Source: Telopea speciosissima (lineage: Eukaryota; Streptophyta; Magnoliopsida; Proteales; Proteaceae). Taken from it: 64,000 bases of DNA. Below are positions 31,484 through 44,036 of the stretch, piece after piece; position 1 is the first letter of the stretch; every line of letters begins with the position of its first letter. Position numbers and translations under genes: made by a program. The notes beneath the pieces were generated by a model. That model searched no databases. It was not told where the DNA came from and worked only from the letters and a program-made list of their open reading frames with translations. Location of the stretch: NCBI RefSeq assembly GCF_018873765.1, contig NC_057921.1, positions 66,205,557-66,269,556 of the forward strand, given 5' to 3'.

Positions 31484-32099
31484 GTGAAAAATTGCAGCTC
31501 TAAGAACATTCTCTTTTGCGAAATCCCTCTTTTTTTTTTAAAAAAAAAATCCAGTTGGGGAATGTTTGAAGTTTCTCTCTCTTTCTCTGACTTAACACCG
31601 CGTTTTCCCCGCTTGTAGATTGATTGCCATTGACGACCTTCTCCGGTCTTATACCTGAGAACTTGTTGAACTCTGCTTCTTTGCCCCTCGTATTTCGTAG
31701 ACTTAAAAAGGTAATTCCTGCAACTCGGGTGGACCTTTCTCCTTGGAGTGCTTGCAGATCACCGACACAATTCTTCTTCTGGTACAAGTTTGTCTGCTTC
31801 TTCTTGTAGTGTCCGTTAAAGTAGCCTGTTGATTTTTCTTCAGTAGTTTTCTTTTCGATATTGTATGAGTTTCCATTTAGATGTTTCGTTACCGCATAAA
31901 TCCGTTAAATATCTCAGTAAACTCCTTGCCGACATTTGGAAATTCTTCTACATTAATTGAAGTAAAAGCTTTTTAATGATTCCTTCTTGTACTTGGAAGT
32001 TATTTGCTAATAGACGTAATTATGGATTATATACATCACTGAACAATTTTTTTTTGACTTATTTGCGCTATTGCTGGCTCTTTTTACAGTCTCAGAGTT
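31484..32099 (+). other. Possible 5'-UTR intron of the polygalacturonase-like gene
   Basis: A candidate donor AAG|GTGAAA at 31484 and acceptor CTTTTTACAG ending at 32099 would join a leader exon (about 31310-31483, pyrimidine-rich) to the exon holding the ATG at 32135. Upstream ATGs lie within the proposed intron. This rests on splice signals only. Confidence 0.35.
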
Positions 32100-32134
32100 C
32101 CTCCCTAAGCACTCAGACAAGTACAGAAAGAAAA

Positions 32135-35100
32135 ATGTTTGGATCTCTGTTATCCTTACTCTGCTTTCTTGTCATGGCCCCGTCCATGAATTCCTGGTCT
32201 GCTGCTGCCGACGTGATAACGTGTTCCGGGACGGTAACTATGAGATACCGGAGCGACAAGATCTCGATAACTGATTTCGGAGGTGTGGGTGATGGCCGTA
32301 CAGTAAACACACTAGCGTTTCGGGCGGCGATATATCGTATAGAACATCTCAGGAGGAGAGGTGGTACGCTTCTCTACATACCTCCTGGCGTCTATCTCAC
32401 GGAGAGCTTTAACCTTACCAGCCACATGACTCTGTACCTGGCTAAGGGTGCTGTAATTAGGGCTACTCAGGTACTCTACTCTGCAATTCATTGTTTAATT
32501 TTGATTTTCCATTTCCTTTGCAACTGCAATCTTTTTATCTGATTTTAGAGTATTAAGACTGAAAAGGCAGGGGGATCCGGTTCTTACAATTCACTCAAAG
32601 ACCAGGCTATCACCCTTTATTGATAGGAAATTGCAGCCTTAGTGTGGTTTAGCTTCAGTAAAGCTTATCCTATATTTTTGTCCGTGGACAACTTTTATAT
32701 TCTAGTATGTTATATGGTTATTGGACCTCCACAAGAATGCCAGTAGTGTAAGTTTATGGATTCTTTTGATCTGCATGTGGCTTATGGAATAATTTTTGGG
32801 TTTTGGATTAGATTTGTTGTACTAGTATCTTGACCCATGTTTAGCATATTAGTTTGCAATCAATGTGAGAGATTGCAGCATTAGTTTAATTTAGCTGCAT
32901 TGTTACTTATTTTATGTTTGTGTGTGTGGACAAATGTAGTATTTTATAATGTTTCTGGCCAGAATTTGTGTAACTTTTTTCTTATGGTCATTTGGCCAGC
33001 ATGTGACTCAAGTAAGTTTGAATATGGGCCTTGGATTATAATATTTTTTTGATAGGCATTGGATTAGAATATTACATAAATATAGTAGCAATTTATGAAA
33101 GAAGAATGTGTACATACTTAAAAAAGCGTCAATTGTATTAATGTAAATTCGAAGTGTTGATATGGTTAATAGCAATTGATATAAAGTTCCTTTTTATATT
33201 TTTGTTTGTTGGATCCAAGCTACTATCTGGGGCAGGGGGGAAGGGCACTACTTCAATTACTCTAAGATTTTGTTGTGAGGAGTCTAATTACTTTTGGTAA
33301 TATTTTCCGAACAGAAGAAAAGAGGCAGCTTTTGGATTTGTTCAAAACCATTGTAGCCTACTTTTATTGCATTCAAACTTGGAATCTATCTGTTCTTCTC
33401 TTGCTTGCAGTTTGTTTGCTAGCTGAAAATCTTCTGCTGGTATGCTGAACACCCTGGTGGCCTGGCATGCTACCAGACTGGGTATGGAGGTGTTTGTTGT
33501 GTCATAAAAGGTTGCATACACTCTAAAATTTAAATCAGGGTGATTAGATGATTTTTAACCTTTGCCTCCTTCAATTACTACTTCTAAATTCTGTTGACTA
33601 TTCAACTGAAAGCATAACAAATTTGTCTTTGGGATTGTAATTCCAATCTGATCAGTTTTTTGTTAATCTGGTTGGTGGGACCTTTGAACAGTGGGTCATG
33701 TTAATATTAGCCGTTCCATTTCAAAGGCTTGTGGTTCAAATTGATAAGCATAATTAGGACATATTTGATGATTAGGCTTATCTGTCATTTAGCTTTGCCA
33801 TCTGATTTTTTTGAGTCATATCCAATCTCCCATACCTTGGGTATCTTCTGCATTGGTTGGATTTCTCATAACACTTATACTTTGGATTGTCATCTGTGAA
33901 GAAACCCCTCTCTGACACCAGGAATCCCATGACTGGGTCCAGTCAGTGTTGACAGGTTCAATATACTTTGCATAAATGAAGGATCAGATGCAACTTCATA
34001 TTCTTTGTTCTCTGGATCCTAATAAATATCGTGACGAAATAAAATTGCTTTTGTAACAAAAGCCTTAGTTGTGTTAACTAACTGATGCAGATTCCTCACC
34101 AAAATGAGCATGTTTTATTAGGAATAAGTCTAGGGTTGGTTCTATACATGTTGGGCCTTTGGTCTATTGGAGGTTTTTAATGTATTGGGTCAATTTCATG
34201 GGCCTAAAACATGGATGGTAAAATTACATACAAGATTTCCTTTATTAGGACTTTTTTTTTTTTTTTTTTAAAGTTGTTTTGGTTGTAGTTCAATTGAATC
34301 CTATAGCTTTTCTATGTGGTTCATTTTAAGTTGCATCTTTTAAAAAGATCTCGTGTTGCATCTCTATTGTTAAAGATCAAGAAATCTCTTGTGTGTGATC
34401 AAGGTAGATTGGTGTCTGATCTAATCGAATACCTTGTGGTGCGATGCCTGGGTGGATTGTTCTATTGCTGGATTTACTAACTCGCTTTGCATTATGATGC
34501 AGAACACATGGAACTGGCCCTTAATTGCTCCCTTACCATCTTATGGAAGAGGCAGAGAACTACCTGGCGGGAGGTATTTAAGTTTTATCCATGCGGATGG
34601 GGTTCGTGATGTGGTAATTACAGGTGATTTCTGACTTTAATGACTTTCCCTGTCGTGATTATGATGTATCTGATAACGAGAGTCACTTTTCACAGCTCAG
34701 CTCATCTAATATTTTGAAGGGCTCCATGTCATAATGAGCTAGTTGAACAGTGCCTGAAGCCTGATCCAATATAGTCCAATTTTAGGCCTGAATTTCTTGT
34801 GGCGGATTCAAGTTGATTCTGCAGAGTGCAGACAGGCACATCATGCACTTACACTGTTCTTCATGTCCATTTGTGGATGTATAAAACCACTCATTTCTTT
34901 TTTTTTTTGTGTGTTTTCTCAATGCATCTCTAGAGTGACTCTCTTGTCATCTTAGTTTTAAGAAAGTGATCTCAAAGCGTGAATTCAACACAGAAATATG
35001 TGGGTTTCCCACTCCCCCCCTCCCCGACAGTATTTCTCTAGTACTCTCTTTCGGCTAAATGATGAGGGCTTTCACAGGTGAAAATGGTACTATTGATGGC

Positions 35101-37198
35101 CAAGGTGATGTTTGGTGGAATATGTGGAGGCAAAAAACTCTTCAGTTCACGAGACCAAATCTCATTGAGTTCATGCATTCGAGACACATTATCATTACCA
35201 ATGTGATCTTTCAAAACTCTCCCTTCTGGAACATTCACCCTGTTTATTGCAGGTAATGATATGGACATTTTGTTCTTTTGCTTTATTCCCAGTTTATTTA
35301 TGTTTTCTTAGAATTTTATGATTGGTGAAAACTGGTGCTTTTGAAAATAATGATCTGAAACACAGGTTGAAATAATAAATGCAAGGATAAATGAGTGACA
35401 CATGCTCTGATCTCTATTTCTCCCTCACTCTCTTTGCAGCAATGTTGTTATTCGAAATGTCACCATTTTGGCTCCATATGATTCTCCCAATACAGATGGA
35501 ATTGATCCAGGTGAATATTCTTAACTGTACAAGGAAGGTCCTTTAACTGATTGGTATACAACTTTATGCAACAATGTCCTATGTAAAAAGATAATGCTTA
35601 CGGCCTAGATGCACATCCATCTGTGAAGTTGATGAATGTCCTACATTGTTCAAATAAAATAAGGCAAAAGATTGGCTGGGTGGCCCACCCACCTATGTTC
35701 GACTGGATGGCTCATCTAATTGTGCCATGTAGGAGGACAATGTGGCAATTCCGACAATGGATGCCATGGATATCTTAGGAGAGTTCAGATCAGCTCCTCA
35801 TATGGGGACGGGTGGGGACAGATCTGACCCCTTCATGGGGCACGGGTCCCACACCCCCATGGAGGGTTCAGATCTGTCTCCACTTGTCCCCATGTGGGGA
35901 GCTGATCCGGACTCATCTTAGGAATGGTATGCATTGGCCATGTGTTATATTTCAGCCTCTAATTCTGTCATTTACCATCTCATATAATGGTATATAGCCT
36001 CCCATGTATGTTCATGCACCCTATCTGGTGGCCCATACATACTTTCAGTAGTCCCAAAATTTTCAATGCTTTCTTTTGCCATTTGGCAAACTTCTTTTGG
36101 GCTGAAATTTGATGTGAGCAGAGTGCCTTAGGGCCTAAATGTCCGCCAAATTTCAACCCCACCTGACGTGCCACATGGCAGAATTAGGTGAGCCACTCAG
36201 CCAAGCATAAGTGGGTGGTCAATCCAGCCGACCTTTGCTCATAAAAAAAAAAAGATAAATTGAGTAGTTATATAGCCCAAGCGAGTGTTCATGGTTCAAA
36301 TCCTTTTTCAAAAGAGCCTTGATTTAGTAAAATTTTGAAGTACAAGAGTGGTGCACGGTGGGTTGATTACCTTAGGTCTAGGATTGAATCCTGCTTCATC
36401 GCCCTCCTCATAAACTACCTATTCCTTCCTCCCCACTCCCCCCCTCCCAAAAAGAAGAAGAAAATAAATAAGAAAAGATGACGAGGACTTCAGAGCATCG
36501 AAGTCTTATGACCATGTTACCACATGCATGTCAATAACATGATCATTTCTTGTGCAGATTCAAGCTCCAATGTTTGTATAGAGGACTCCTACATTTCTAC
36601 AGGGGATGATTTGGTAGCAGTGAAGAGTGGGTGGGATGAGTATGGTATTGCATTTGGACGACCTAGCTCTGATATCACCATCCGGCGGATCACAGGCTCA
36701 TCCCCATTCGCCGGAATTGCAATAGGAAGTGAAAGCTCTGGTGGTGTGGAGAACGTCTTGGCTGAGAACATAAACCTCTACAACATGGGGATTGGCATCC
36801 ATGTGAAGACAAACACTGGTAGGGGAGGGGTGATAAGAAACATTACAGTGTCAGATGTGTACATGGAGAATGCTCGGATGGGAATCAAGATCTCAGGTAA
36901 TGTTGGCGACCACCCAGATGACAAATTCAATCCGAATGCTCTCCCAATAGTCACTGGGATCAGGATCAACCAAGTGTGGGGCGTGAAGGTTCAGCAGCCG
37001 GGGTTAATACATGGCATTAAGAACTCACCTTTTACTGGGATATGTCTCTCCAACATCAGCCTTAATGGCGTGGCTGGGCTAAGAACTACCCCATGGCAGT
37101 GTTCTGATGTAAGTGGGGGCGCCCAACGGGTGACTCCCTGGCCGTGCTCAGAACTGATCAGCACCGATGGTGGTGGTTCTTGTGCAATCCCTTTCTGA
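32135..37198 (+). CDS. Polygalacturonase-like protein (glycoside hydrolase family 28), secreted; 5 exons
   Basis: Predicted pectin-hydrolysing cell-wall enzyme of the plant 'probable polygalacturonase' group. Exons: 32135-32470, 34503-34623, 35078-35252, 35440-35510, 36558-37198; introns GT-AG, 447 codons plus stop. The start gives a signal peptide (MFGSLLSLLCFLVMAP, to about residue 25), followed by ISITDFGGVGDGRTVNT, typical of the GH28 N-terminus. The acidic catalytic motifs are present: NTDGIDP (Asp 230) and TGDDLVAVKSG (Asp 251, 252). Where classical polygalacturonases have GHG and RIK, this protein has AGIAIGSESSGG and GIHVKTNTGRGG, as is usual in this plant clade, so substrate and activity are uncertain. 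The C-terminus is Cys-containing (QCSDV, PCSEL). A convergent neighbour lies 1.2 kb downstream. Confidence 0.95.
35960..36200. repeat. Dispersed repeat copy D (polygalacturonase intron 4)
   Basis: 'catgtatgttcatgcaccct', 'tcttttgccatttggcaaac', 'tgatgtgagcagagtgcctt' and 'gtgccacatggcag' match the other copies in order. This copy and the one at 12060 are the best preserved. Confidence 0.6.
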
Positions 37199-38420
37199 GG
37201 TTTGTCTGACTCGCCAAATATTCTGGTGGTCCTGAATGGCGATGTGCAACTCAGAATGGCTTCCCAGGTTTTTTTAGCTTTTCTTGTTTTCTACCTCCCC
37301 TCCCTCGTTTTTTCATTTTTTTAATGTGCAAACGCTAGATTTTATTTAACCAAAGAATAAAGAGAATCATTCAAAGTCATTTACATGCCATTGTGTTAAG
37401 CGTAACAACATTAATAAAAAGTGTTCAAGCTTAACAACATGGGATGCTTCATCAAGGAAATGATCATACGTAGGGCTGCCTTGGTAAGAGATGACCCATG
37501 GATTGTATGGACCAGTCTGATCCTCTGAGGGATATCCATTCAGCCTTCATTCCTTGTAGAAGCTTGACGAAAGCTGTATAAGAGTTGCTAAACCTTCTAG
37601 ATTTGAATAAGCTCACAGGGTCTATACGTCTTTGGTTAGCATCATTCGGTTAATTTGCTGATTCAGATTAGAAACGATTGCGGACCCGATACTGTCGATC
37701 CATTCCAAGGAACCCTAGACCCTAGAATCGGTGAGTTTCCAAATCTGTGGGATCGATTGGGATCACCGATTCTGTGTTTTGAAACGCTGGTTAGCATTCT
37801 TGGTTTGCTTGCAGGTTGACTAGTAGATTCTGTGTTTTAAAGCTTTTGTGTGTGTTATTTTTTTCTCCATATTCCTGTCTCTACTGTTACAAGTGGAGTC
37901 GGATTAGGTTCAAACTACTAAGTTTTTACCCAAAAAAAAAAAAAAAACTACTAAGTGGGAGAGGGTAGGGCCAAAGAGACAAGCCTTCGTAAGTCATAAG
38001 CACTGGGTGTCCCTTTCTACCCAGTCATCTTATGATTGCAGATTAATTATTTAATAGCGTGTTAAGCTCAATAATGGGGATTGGAGGCCCTCTGATAAAT
38101 AAAGACATTCCTACGTAGTAAGTACAAATAAAAAAACCACGTATATATCACAGATCAGAATAACAAAACCACGTATATACTAATACTGTACACGCGTACA
38201 ACCTCCCAAGGAAGGAAGAAGAAAAGGGAAAAGTAAAACAAACAAGAATGGATAGGAGAAATCTCTCTCATACATGAAATGAGATTCCATGGGCTTCTTC
38301 TAGTTTCCTACCTATCTATAATCTGTCTGTAGGAAGCAGTTGTCTATACTGATTCTATTATTATGTATACGATACTAAGAGAGATAGATAGAGAGAAAGC
38401 CCAGGAAGAGGATGTTAGGT
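37199..38420. other. Convergent intergenic region
   Basis: Holds the 3' ends of the polygalacturonase-like gene (left) and the His-rich gene (right, minus). A repeat-like stretch at 37670-37790 ('cccgatactgtcgatcc', 'gggatcgattgggatcacc') echoes degenerate text near 1370-1560. No additional gene seen. Confidence 0.5.
37356..37361 (+). promoter_or_regulatory. Candidate polyadenylation signal of the polygalacturonase-like gene
   Basis: AATAAA 158 bases after the stop codon, in AT-rich context. Plant signals are loose, so this is a plausible candidate only. Confidence 0.45.
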
Positions 38421-39173
38421 CTATGGCTTCAAATCGTTCAAGAACTTGCGGAAGTTCTTCAAGAACATGAAACTGCCCCCTTCCTCTCTCTCTCCTCCTT
38501 CCTCCTCATGCTGGTTCTCTTCCTGCTGGTGGTGGTGGTGGTGGTGGTGGCGCATCATCATCGTGTCTTCCTCACGCAATCCATTGTTTTCCCCAACAGG
38601 TCTGCGAGGAATCATCATCCCGGGGATATGACGCATGTTGCCCTGGTGGAAGCGAGGCATGGGATCGAACTTGGCTTCATCGCTCATGATCATGTCGTTG
38701 CCGTAAGAGATCTCTCGCCCGTCGGTGAAGCGCGGGCCCATGCCTCTACCCAAGGGCTTTCCGAGATGGTGGTGGCGGCACCTGATCGGGAAGCGGAAGT
38801 GGAAGGGTTGGTGGTGCTTCAGGGGCATGTGGTGGAAGTGGTGGTTGATCGGACGGAAACTCTCGTCGAACGAGAGCGTGTAAGGTCTCATGCTCCTGAC
38901 GTCAATGGTGGTTTCAGATTCAGGCAGATCCTTGGGTTCAGATGCTACGATCCTATCATTGGGGATTTCTTCAGAGTAAGATTGGATTGCATCGGAGGGG
39001 AGGAGTAAGGAGATGGTTGACTTGGCATCGGAATCAGGCAAATCGTTGGAAGGATTCCATTCAGTAGCGAGATTTTCGGGTTCCTGGAATTGAACCCTCG
39101 CCTGAGACTGGGACGGAGAGAGAACGAAGAGAGAGAGGACGATGGTGAAAACTACGGCGATTCTGCTAGCCAT
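38421..39173 (-). CDS. Secreted histidine-rich protein of unknown function, 250 aa, single exon
   Basis: Intact 250-codon frame with a clear signal peptide (MASRIAVVFTIVLSLFVLSP, likely cleaved after SQSQA), so export to the apoplast is predicted. The middle has HHFHHMPLKHHQPFHF and a basic stretch RFPIRCRHHHLGKP. These are followed by a DGREISYGNDMIMSDE motif and a C-terminal block with MMMR, a run of His, Gln/Glu-rich sequence and FLKNFRKFLNDL. I recall similar plant-specific secreted proteins with 'GxEISYGNDM' but know no established function. The His clusters suggest metal binding (inference). A TATA box about 100 bases upstream supports the start. It is tail-to-tail with the polygalacturonase-like gene. 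Confidence 0.85.
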   Translation of the reverse strand: MASRIAVVFTIVLSLFVLSPSQSQARVQFQEPENLATEWNPSNDLPDSDAKSTISLLLPSDAIQSYSEEIPNDRIVASEPKDLPESETTIDVRSMRPYTLSFDESFRPINHHFHHMPLKHHQPFHFRFPIRCRHHHLGKPLGRGMGPRFTDGREISYGNDMIMSDEAKFDPMPRFHQGNMRHIPGMMIPRRPVGENNGLREEDTMMMRHHHHHHHQQEENQHEEEGGEREEGGSFMFLKNFRKFLNDLKP

Positions 39174-39270
39174 ACTGTTCCGACGGAGAAAACAAGGGTA
39201 GTTGGTTGGGTATCCTGAGACTTGGTGACTCCTGTGGAGGAGGATAGAATAAAGGTTTGGAACTCTTCAG

Positions 39271-39280
39271 ATATTTATAG
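39271..39280 (-). promoter_or_regulatory. TATA box of the His-rich secreted protein gene
   Basis: CTATAAATAT on the minus strand, about 98-107 bases before the ATG, which gives a leader of roughly 70 bases. The sequence matches the plant TATA consensus. Confidence 0.6.
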
Positions 39281-39839
39281 ATGGGAATGGGACCCATATA
39301 CAGACTATAGCCTATCTATTATACCATTCAACATTTTCAACCAACCACGTGATTGGGTAACTGAAAAGAAAGAGAAGATTTTACTCTCTCAGATGAGAAT
39401 CTTGCACGAAATTTACGAACTGCCTAGTCTATTCTATTGACTATTTTTATATGGAGATTTTATTTTTTTATTATACTTACACCATTGCGGGTGCCGGTTC
39501 TGCTGCCGAAGTCGTGGGCGACGTGCGTAGTGTGGTAAACCGCAATTTTTTTTGAGGGTTTTTAGACCAGAGGATATAGCTAATAGCTTAGCATACACGG
39601 AAGTTGACTTTGACTTTTTGGGCGTTAAGACTTGTTCACCATGACACCATGTAAGAAAGAATAGAGATCAACTCTTGTGCGGATTTCTTGGCGGGGTTTA
39701 TCCGCTCTCCCCAAGAGATCCATCTATGTACTGAAAATCTTCCGATGACTCTTTCGGTGTTAATACGGAATGATGTTAATGGAAAAAAATACTTTCCATT
39801 GTAATCTGTTTTTTTTATTTCTTTATTAATATAAAAGTT

Positions 39840-40440
39840 CCTCTTTACCTAAAAAAATGAAACGGTTCTGATTATTTGGTTCGATTCTTTTTTGGTTCCG
39901 GTTCCAAAGAAGTTAATCTCAAAATTGTCCTGTTTACTGAACGGTTCTAAAACTAGGATTCAGTCCAATTTAATAATAGAATGGTCCGGTTTTGGTTCTT
40001 TAACGACTCTAAGCATTCAAAATCTCAAACAATCAAATATTATAAGATTTCTGAATTTACAAATAAATTTTCTATGCATACGAATAATTGAATATATTCC
40101 TAAGCATAAAATAACCAAACATCATTTCTTAAGAATACAAATACTCAACCCAAAATAATTGATTACCCCTAGTTTTTTTTTTTTTAATAATTACAATATA
40201 ACCCTTATATATGTTATAACTATTAAGTATTAACTAATCATAAATAAGTAATTTAGGCATGTTAAATAAGTCCTAGCGGTTCCAGTTCTAGACCCGTTGG
40301 GAAACCCGTCCCATTTAATAATCGATCCCAAAATCAGCACTCAAAACCATCCCATTTCGTTATGGGACGGGTTAGTTCTAGGTTTTAGCAGGACGGTTCC
40401 CGGTTCCAATCCCATATTGACACCCTTAGGTTTAGGTAGA
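39840..40440. repeat. Possible non-autonomous DNA element with GGGTGTCAA end
   Basis: The two sides share repeated 'cggttc' and 'ggttcc' words in inverted sense. The right end reads as AGGGTGTCAATATGGGATTGG on the minus strand. Another GGGGTGTCAA end occurs at 58683. Exact termini and target duplication are not resolved. Confidence 0.35.
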
Positions 40441-43228
40441 TGGTGTCAAACCTATTAGGTCAAGTTTTGGTTTTGGTATTTTTTGTTTAAATTTTGAATT
40501 TTTGCGTATATCCAGCTAGATCAGCGTCAGGTCTTAAAAAACCAAATCGAAATTGATGGTTATCATTTGATCGATTTTGGTCCATTATTGGTTTCTTTTA
40601 ATGGTCTATTATTGATCTGTTATTAATCCAATTTTGGTTTTTCAAACATAAAAAACACAAGGGAGTTTTCCGTCTGGGAGCGTGGCCTTGTGCGGCTACC
40701 CCAATTGGGGGGGGGGGAGCAATGGGAGTGCGTCAAAAGCACCAACAAGGGTTGGATTTCTGCCTTTAATGGAGGGCAGGTGGTAATTTTGCCTCATCAT
40801 ATGTTAGATTGGGATCCTCTCCAATGAGGGGAGAGCCCAATGAGCATTCAAGGACTAGGTTGATTGGGCGCACGTTATGATGTGTGCCTGCGTGCATCCC
40901 GATGCGCACACATCCAACACAACGGTTGGATACCCCATTGGGTGCTCACCCTCGTTGGAGAGGATCCTGATTCTCATGTGTTTGGATGCATAAGCCATGC
41001 TCCCGGAGACCTAGACAGAGTCCTTTTCCTAGAAAATAATTATTTCGATCACCTTAAGTGTACTTACTCGTTGGTAAGATCATTTGTTGAAGCAATATCA
41101 TTGAACTTTCATCTCTCCATATCACTCTTAGGGTTTCAGGTGAAATACTGGACAATACGATAGAGCATAAGCTAGCTACATTTTGTTGCCTAACCATGAT
41201 TGCTCCGTTGTTAACGGAGGCAAAGCTTTTTGATAACCCTTCTTTTGAGAAGAATATTCATTTGCTCATTGATTTTTGGAGAAAATTTTCCTCCACCATG
41301 CACAAACATGGTCAAAGAATCGGTCTTAGACCGATATTGGTTGAAGGCAATCCTAATTCTTGACCGATCTTATATCAATCCACTGGTACGATCAAAAGAT
41401 AAAAAGATATTAAAAACCAATTTTTATTAAAAAATAAGAAAAAAAATCTTTCCATTCTAGCCCAATTCAGGATGATCCAAGTCGATATTGGCCAAGACCA
41501 ATTCGATTCCTAATTACTAAACTCCTGGGCAGGAAAGTTCAACACATCATTCTAGGGTTTACAATCCCAATAGGATTTTAGTATGTTTATCAAAATACCC
41601 TCCTAATACCCCCTCGGCCCCGTGGCCAAAAATCGGGTCCATTTATTTTTGTCATTTTATTTTATTTTATTTTATTTATTCTGACCAGTCTTATTAGTTG
41701 GCCAGATCAATTTAAATCTCTTGACCGTTTTAAAAAAACCAAAACCAACATCGAATCAAAATGGAATTCGATTATTACTATGGTTGGGTTGAGTTTGAAC
41801 CGGTCAAGGAGACCCACCTCGTGGACGCGTGCTCGATGGTGTAGCAGTCTACGGATGGTCCATTCCATAGCCCAGAGCCCAAAACACGGCAACACTGGAA
41901 TGTCGCTTTCACCTCAGTCGTTTTCACCGCGTGGGAGCGGCCCACAACAGCTGGATTTGAATTTGGGACAAGAGTTCTGCGGCCCACGTTTGCACTCCAT
42001 TTACAAAAAGGTCCCGTCCCGATATTTGTCACGACACTTTCGTGAATTTTGCAAGTTCATGGTTGACCACATTTCGAGCTGACTCATCTCATCGCAAATT
42101 AAATAATGCTATGATTCTCTGAGCTAGAAAGTCCATCAAAAGTGGTGGAAAATAACAAAGATGGAATCTTCTTTACAAATTTCTAATTCTGTCATGTGGT
42201 AGGTAAGATGGGATCCGGCCAAACAGGAATTGGGATCTGGATTTGTTTAGGCCGATTCTGATCAGAATGATCAGAATCGATCAGAATTAGTGCGAATCCG
42301 CAAAAAGGGCAAAAAAAAAAAAAAAAAAACCCCCCACAAACCCTAGTTTTTGTTAAAGGATTGTTCAGAATCAGTAGTTCCAATCCGATTTTTCAAACCT
42401 TAGATGCGATTGAATTTTTATAGATAGGTAGATCCCTAAACTCCTTTGCTTTTGTGTTGAATTTTAATCAAATAAAATTGGTCATATGACAAATAAATCA
42501 TCAAAAAATGGAGTATTACCAAGATAGTACATTGGACTATAAGGGAGTTCATAGACACAAATGGAAAAAAAAATTCCATCACATGAATTGATACATAATT
42601 GATTTTGAATCTTAAACTTGGGCTATGGCTTATTAAGACAATTCCCTAAATATTAAGGTCAAATTTGTTATATCACTTTTTTACATGGCAAAATAAGGTA
42701 TACCGACTAAGGAGATTTTATCCTAAATAGTCATGTAAAAAACCAAAAATATTTTACCTAAAAAGTTTTGTCCTTCTGAGCAAATTTGAACTATGTTTTG
42801 ACCCTATTACTATTCATACTCTGCCAAAATTTAGGTGCAAAATTCTCTGTAAAATGGATCCTTTTCTATTCACAATTCACCATGTGATAAATTAATAATT
42901 GTCATAGCATAGAGTTAGGAAAATTTTGTCAAAATAAAATTAGGATTCAATTTGTTTTTACTCATATAGAATCTCTTCAAACATGGGATTCGATTCTCAT
43001 TCGACTAGAAAAGGATATTTTTGACCTCATGCAATCAGCGGTGGTGTAGTCAATGATGAATTAAAAGTTTAATCATACGCCACGATATCAATGATAAAGA
43101 AAGCAAAAGAAATATCGATAAAATTACAAGATCTCTTGAAAAATTATTACCAATCCAAAGGTTTTGTGCACAGCTATGCTGTAAGCACACCCGTTGTTGG
43201 ATGTATCTTTGTCCCCTCGAGTTCTTTA

Positions 43229-43355
43229 CCCGGCCTAGTTCCCCACTAGCTGTAATGAAAGGGGGGGGCAACGACCACCCTACTTTTATTCAAATACTTT
43301 GCTTGAGTGGGATCCACCCTTTATTACAAGCACTGGGAGAACTGGACCGAACAAA
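43229..43355. repeat. Palindromic MITE, GTCCGGCCCAGTTCC family
   Basis: Left arm CCCGGCCTAGTTCCCCACTAG pairs with the right arm (CACTGGGAGAACTGGACCG). Interior 'accaccctacttttattc' and 'gagtgggatccaccc' resemble the copies at 30573 and 61273. Confidence 0.55.
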
Positions 43356-43857
43356 AAACTAGCTACCTGAGATAATTTTCCCACATTGGATGGGGATGAG
43401 GGTGTACAACGCACCCTCTTATCCCATCCGATGACTGTGTGCATGACTGCATGGTTGTACGTCATGCACAAACCTCTTCCCTTATTATTATTGTTATTGT
43501 TTTAATTTTCAAATAGTAAATTCAGGAAAATCCATTTCTTAAGTATTAAGGGTTGAAGGCTTGGACCAAGGACGTGAACGGTCAAACGAAACTCAAAACC
43601 GTTGGCCAATAAAAAACCGTGAACAGATGCAAGAGTAAGATTGACGAAGTCGTGAAATTCAACTGTGTACACGAAAGGTATGACGTATGAAAGAACCGCT
43701 TATTCTGAGGATCGTGATCCTCTGCCGGCAGGGGCGAAATGACCGTCCTATCCCACCCAGACAGGGTTCTCGGGCAGTGGGTAGGGCTGCACGTTAGTCG
43801 CACGAGTAGGTGGCAACAGAAGATTCGAATTGTTATCAGGATTGGGTTGTATAATTT

Positions 43858-44036
43858 GGATCCTCTATTGACGTTTGCCTATGCGGTTGACGTGCAACCT
43901 CACATAAGCAAGGGCAAAATGATCACCCTACCCACTGCCTGAGCACCCTACTTGGGAGGGGTAGGGCGATCATTTTGCCCTTGACTATGTGAGCATGCTG
44001 GCCGCACAGGTAGGCGGCAACAAAGGATCACGATCC
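43858..44036. repeat. Long palindromic MITE (179 bp) with GGCAAAATGATC core
   Basis: Left arm begins GGATCCTCTATTGACG and includes 'aagggcaaaatgatcaccct'; the right arm mirrors it with 'agggcgatcattttgccctt' and ends at 'ggatcacgatcc'. The loop is about 25 bases. A partial related arm lies at 43709-43800 (GGATCGTGATCC...GGGCGAAATGACC). Confidence 0.65.

Larger units (their letters stand above)
29814..31970. other. Intergenic region upstream of the polygalacturonase-like gene
   Basis: No gene recognised. It holds three hairpin-repeat segments (30430-30502, 30573-30714, 30735-30845) and, toward the right, the promoter and probable non-coding first exon of the polygalacturonase-like gene. Confidence 0.5.

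Noticed and set aside
38412..39008. 198-codon plus-strand open frame with a Val-rich run
   Set aside because: It is the antisense shadow of the His-rich secreted protein; its Val run is simply the complement of His codons.
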